Below, in pieces: positions 62,413 to 64,000 of a DNA stretch of 64,000 bases; the stretch's first letter is position 1; every line of letters begins with the position of its first letter. The notes beneath the pieces are model-generated. The model was not told where the DNA came from and did not search any database. It saw only the letters and a list, made by a program, of their open reading frames with translations. The stretch is from assembly GCF_001424665.1 (NCBI RefSeq), contig NZ_LMQS01000005.1, positions 186,322 to 250,321 of the forward strand, read 5' to 3'. The DNA comes from Methylophilus sp. Leaf416 (GTDB lineage: Bacteria > Pseudomonadota > Gammaproteobacteria > Burkholderiales > Methylophilaceae). Position numbers and translations under genes: made by a program.

Positions 62413-63819
62413 CTAATATGCACTATCTTGGCCGACAACAGTTAGCCATACTGTCTTAGCAACAATCAGCATATCCAGGCGAGGACTCCAGTTACGCAAA
62501 TATTCAAGGTCATAGTGCACACGCTGTTCCATCTTCTCAAGCGTATCAGTTTCACCTCGGAAACCGTTCACCTGCGCCCAACCCGTAATGCCTGGCTTCA
62601 CCTTATGGCGCACCATATAGCCTTTGATCAGCTTGCGATATTCTTCGTTATGGGCTACGGCATGAGGACGAGGGCCTACTACACTCATACGGCCTTGCAA
62701 TACATTAATAAACTGCGGCAATTCATCTAAAGACGTTTTACGCAGAAATGCGCCCAGTGGCGTAATCCGCTGATCATTCTTTGTCGCCTGTGTCACCTTG
62801 CCACCATCTTCAGTCACCGTCATTGAACGGAATTTGTAGACCAATATCTCTTGTCCATCTAAACCATAACGACGCTGCTTGAAAATGATCGCGCCAGGAG
62901 AGGTAAGTTTTATTCCAATAGCAATAATCAATAAAATCGGTGAAATCAGAATTAAAACAAACAATGAAAACAACACGTCAGCGGTGCGTTTAGTGAACCC
63001 ATCCATACCTGTGAACGGAGTGTCGCATACAGACACAACTGGAATACCATTTACCTCAGATACGCGTCCCTGGATCAAATCCGTGACAAAAATATCCGGT
63101 ACAAAATAGATTGAAGTTGTGGTGTCTTTTAAATCATCCAGCATTTTTAAAATACGTGGGTGACTGGACATTGGCAAAGCGATATACAATTTATGTACTG
63201 TGTGTAGACGTAGATAAGTACTCAGCTCGTTCAAGCTCCCAAGTACAGGATAGTCTGCCTGTTCTTCTAAACGGGCTGGAGAGCGATCCTCAAAAAAACC
63301 AAGCACATTAATTCGCTGGTAATAATCTTCTTTAAGATTATCAGCCAACAAAATACCTTGCTCATTCAAACCAACAATCAAAGTATTTTGCGGCGGCCCT
63401 TGCCATTCAATCAGCTTGGGGCTTGCCCATTTTAATAATTGCAAGGCTGCAATTTGCGCCAAAGGCGTAATAATTAACCACGCAAGAATCATTTGCTCAC
63501 TATAGAGTGTGATGTATCGGGTGACGTAAGCAAAAATTAAAACAAAAAAAGCGATTAATAGCCATTGTGCGATGACATCCCTGCACATGGAAAAAAATGA
63601 CTTGCGAATTTTTGCGCCACTAGGAAAGGTGATCGAAAACAGAACAATCGAAACGATAAATATCGACATGGGAATCTGGTTTTCAGTGTAAATGAAAAGT
63701 CCCCACAATACGAACACCATTACCAGAGGCTCAACAATAGATTCTAAAAGGTAAAGGGGACTGTTCGCACTGGCTGAGAGGCCGGAGAGGGTTCGGATGG
63801 GAGGTTTTTTAGTGGCCAT
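62413..63819 (-). CDS. Undecaprenyl-phosphate sugar phosphotransferase (WcaJ type)
   Basis: Initiating enzyme of exopolysaccharide synthesis: transfers a sugar phosphate (often glucose) to undecaprenyl phosphate. The N-terminal half has four hydrophobic helices and a CoA-binding-like domain (about 140-260). Then comes the catalytic bacterial sugar transferase domain: [65 protein letters not shown], and [20 protein letters not shown]. Length 468 is standard. It is likely the edge of a polysaccharide locus continuing beyond the window. Confidence 0.9.
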   Translation of the reverse strand: MATKKPPIRTLSGLSASANSPLYLLESIVEPLVMVFVLWGLFIYTENQIPMSIFIVSIVLFSITFPSGAKIRKSFFSMCRDVIAQWLLIAFFVLIFAYVTRYITLYSEQMILAWLIITPLAQIAALQLLKWASPKLIEWQGPPQNTLIVGLNEQGILLADNLKEDYYQRINVLGFFEDRSPARLEEQADYPVLGSLNELSTYLRLHTVHKLYIALPMSSHPRILKMLDDLKDTTTSIYFVPDIFVTDLIQGRVSEVNGIPVVSVCDTPFTGMDGFTKRTADVLFSLFVLILISPILLIIAIGIKLTSPGAIIFKQRRYGLDGQEILVYKFRSMTVTEDGGKVTQATKNDQRITPLGAFLRKTSLDELPQFINVLQGRMSVVGPRPHAVAHNEEYRKLIKGYMVRHKVKPGITGWAQVNGFRGETDTLEKMEQRVHYDLEYLRNWSPRLDMLIVAKTVWLTVVGQDSAY

Positions 63820-63859
63820 AAATTTCTTGTATATTACTTTAGGTAGAGTTTAACGCATC

Positions 63860-63889
63860 CTAATACGGTTGCAGAAATTTTTTGTTCAA
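63860..63889 (-). promoter_or_regulatory. Candidate promoter of the WcaJ-type gene
   Basis: On the minus strand TTGAAC (63884-63889) is followed after 18 bases by TATTAG (63860-63865), about 40 bases before the start codon. Both boxes are partial matches. Confidence 0.35.
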
Positions 63890-64000
63890 GCGCTGCCCTT
63901 TCGGGTAGGTGCAAGACAGGCGCTAACATGATAATCTGTCACAAAAGTATCATCGCATGCTTGCATCATTACAGGCCTAAAAAAATTACTATAATTTTTT

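Overview
The window looks like the core chromosome of an obligate or facultative methylotroph of the betaproteobacterial family Methylophilaceae (Methylophilus, Methylovorus, Methylobacillus or Methylotenera; genus not resolved). Two things point there. First, it carries a PQQ biosynthesis operon (pqqBCDE) and a cluster for tetrahydromethanopterin (H4MPT)-linked formaldehyde oxidation (beta-RFAP synthase, mtdB, mch and the orf17/orf5/orf7 genes known from methylotrophs). Second, it has typical betaproteobacterial gene strings: leuCDB-asd-fimV-truA-trpFBA-accD-folC-SPOR-cvpA-purF-metZ and gyrA-serC-pheA-hisC.

Layout. 0-7 kb: dinB (minus), a tRNA-Leu(CAG) whose promoter overlaps the start of the divergent rnr gene, then rlmB and an MsbA-type ABC exporter. 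7-12.4 kb: an exported Asp-nucleophile alpha/beta hydrolase, a beta-helix lipoprotein, malate:quinone oxidoreductase, and a 34-residue membrane microprotein coupled to a PuuD-N-like membrane protein. 12.4-17.6 kb: argD, argF, argG and a citramalate synthase, with a relic of a second argF 3' end between argF and argG. 17.6-24.1 kb: a MmyB-like regulator divergent from leuCDB, then ppnP, yajQ, an entericidin-like lipoprotein and asd, with two REP-like palindromes between genes. 24.3-37.5 kb: fimV, truA, trpFBA, accD-folC, a SPOR protein with a 12-bp minisatellite, cvpA, purF, and metZ behind a SAM-II-type riboswitch with a clear terminator/antiterminator switch. 37.7-44.8 kb: gyrA-serC-pheA-hisC-DAHP synthase. 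45-48.2 kb: pqqBCDE without a recognisable pqqA. 48.3-53.7 kb: a Bcr/CflA exporter, an unrecognised protein with an internal duplication, and the ppsA-ppsR operon (minus). 53.9-60.3 kb: the H4MPT cluster, ending in a pterin carbinolamine dehydratase homologue. 60.4-64 kb: miaA, then a more AT-rich stretch with an acyltransferase-3 gene and a WcaJ-type sugar transferase.

Functionally, methanol oxidation is served by PQQ synthesis (cofactor of methanol dehydrogenase), and the resulting formaldehyde by the H4MPT branch (MtdB, Mch). PEP synthase with its regulator, Mqo and the amino-acid operons turn C1-derived carbon into biosynthesis. Most of the window is conserved housekeeping. No phage, transposase, CRISPR array or defence island was seen. 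The least-explained signals are the SAM-II switch, the argF relic, the empty pqqA slot, the duplicated 231-residue protein and the 34-residue microprotein.
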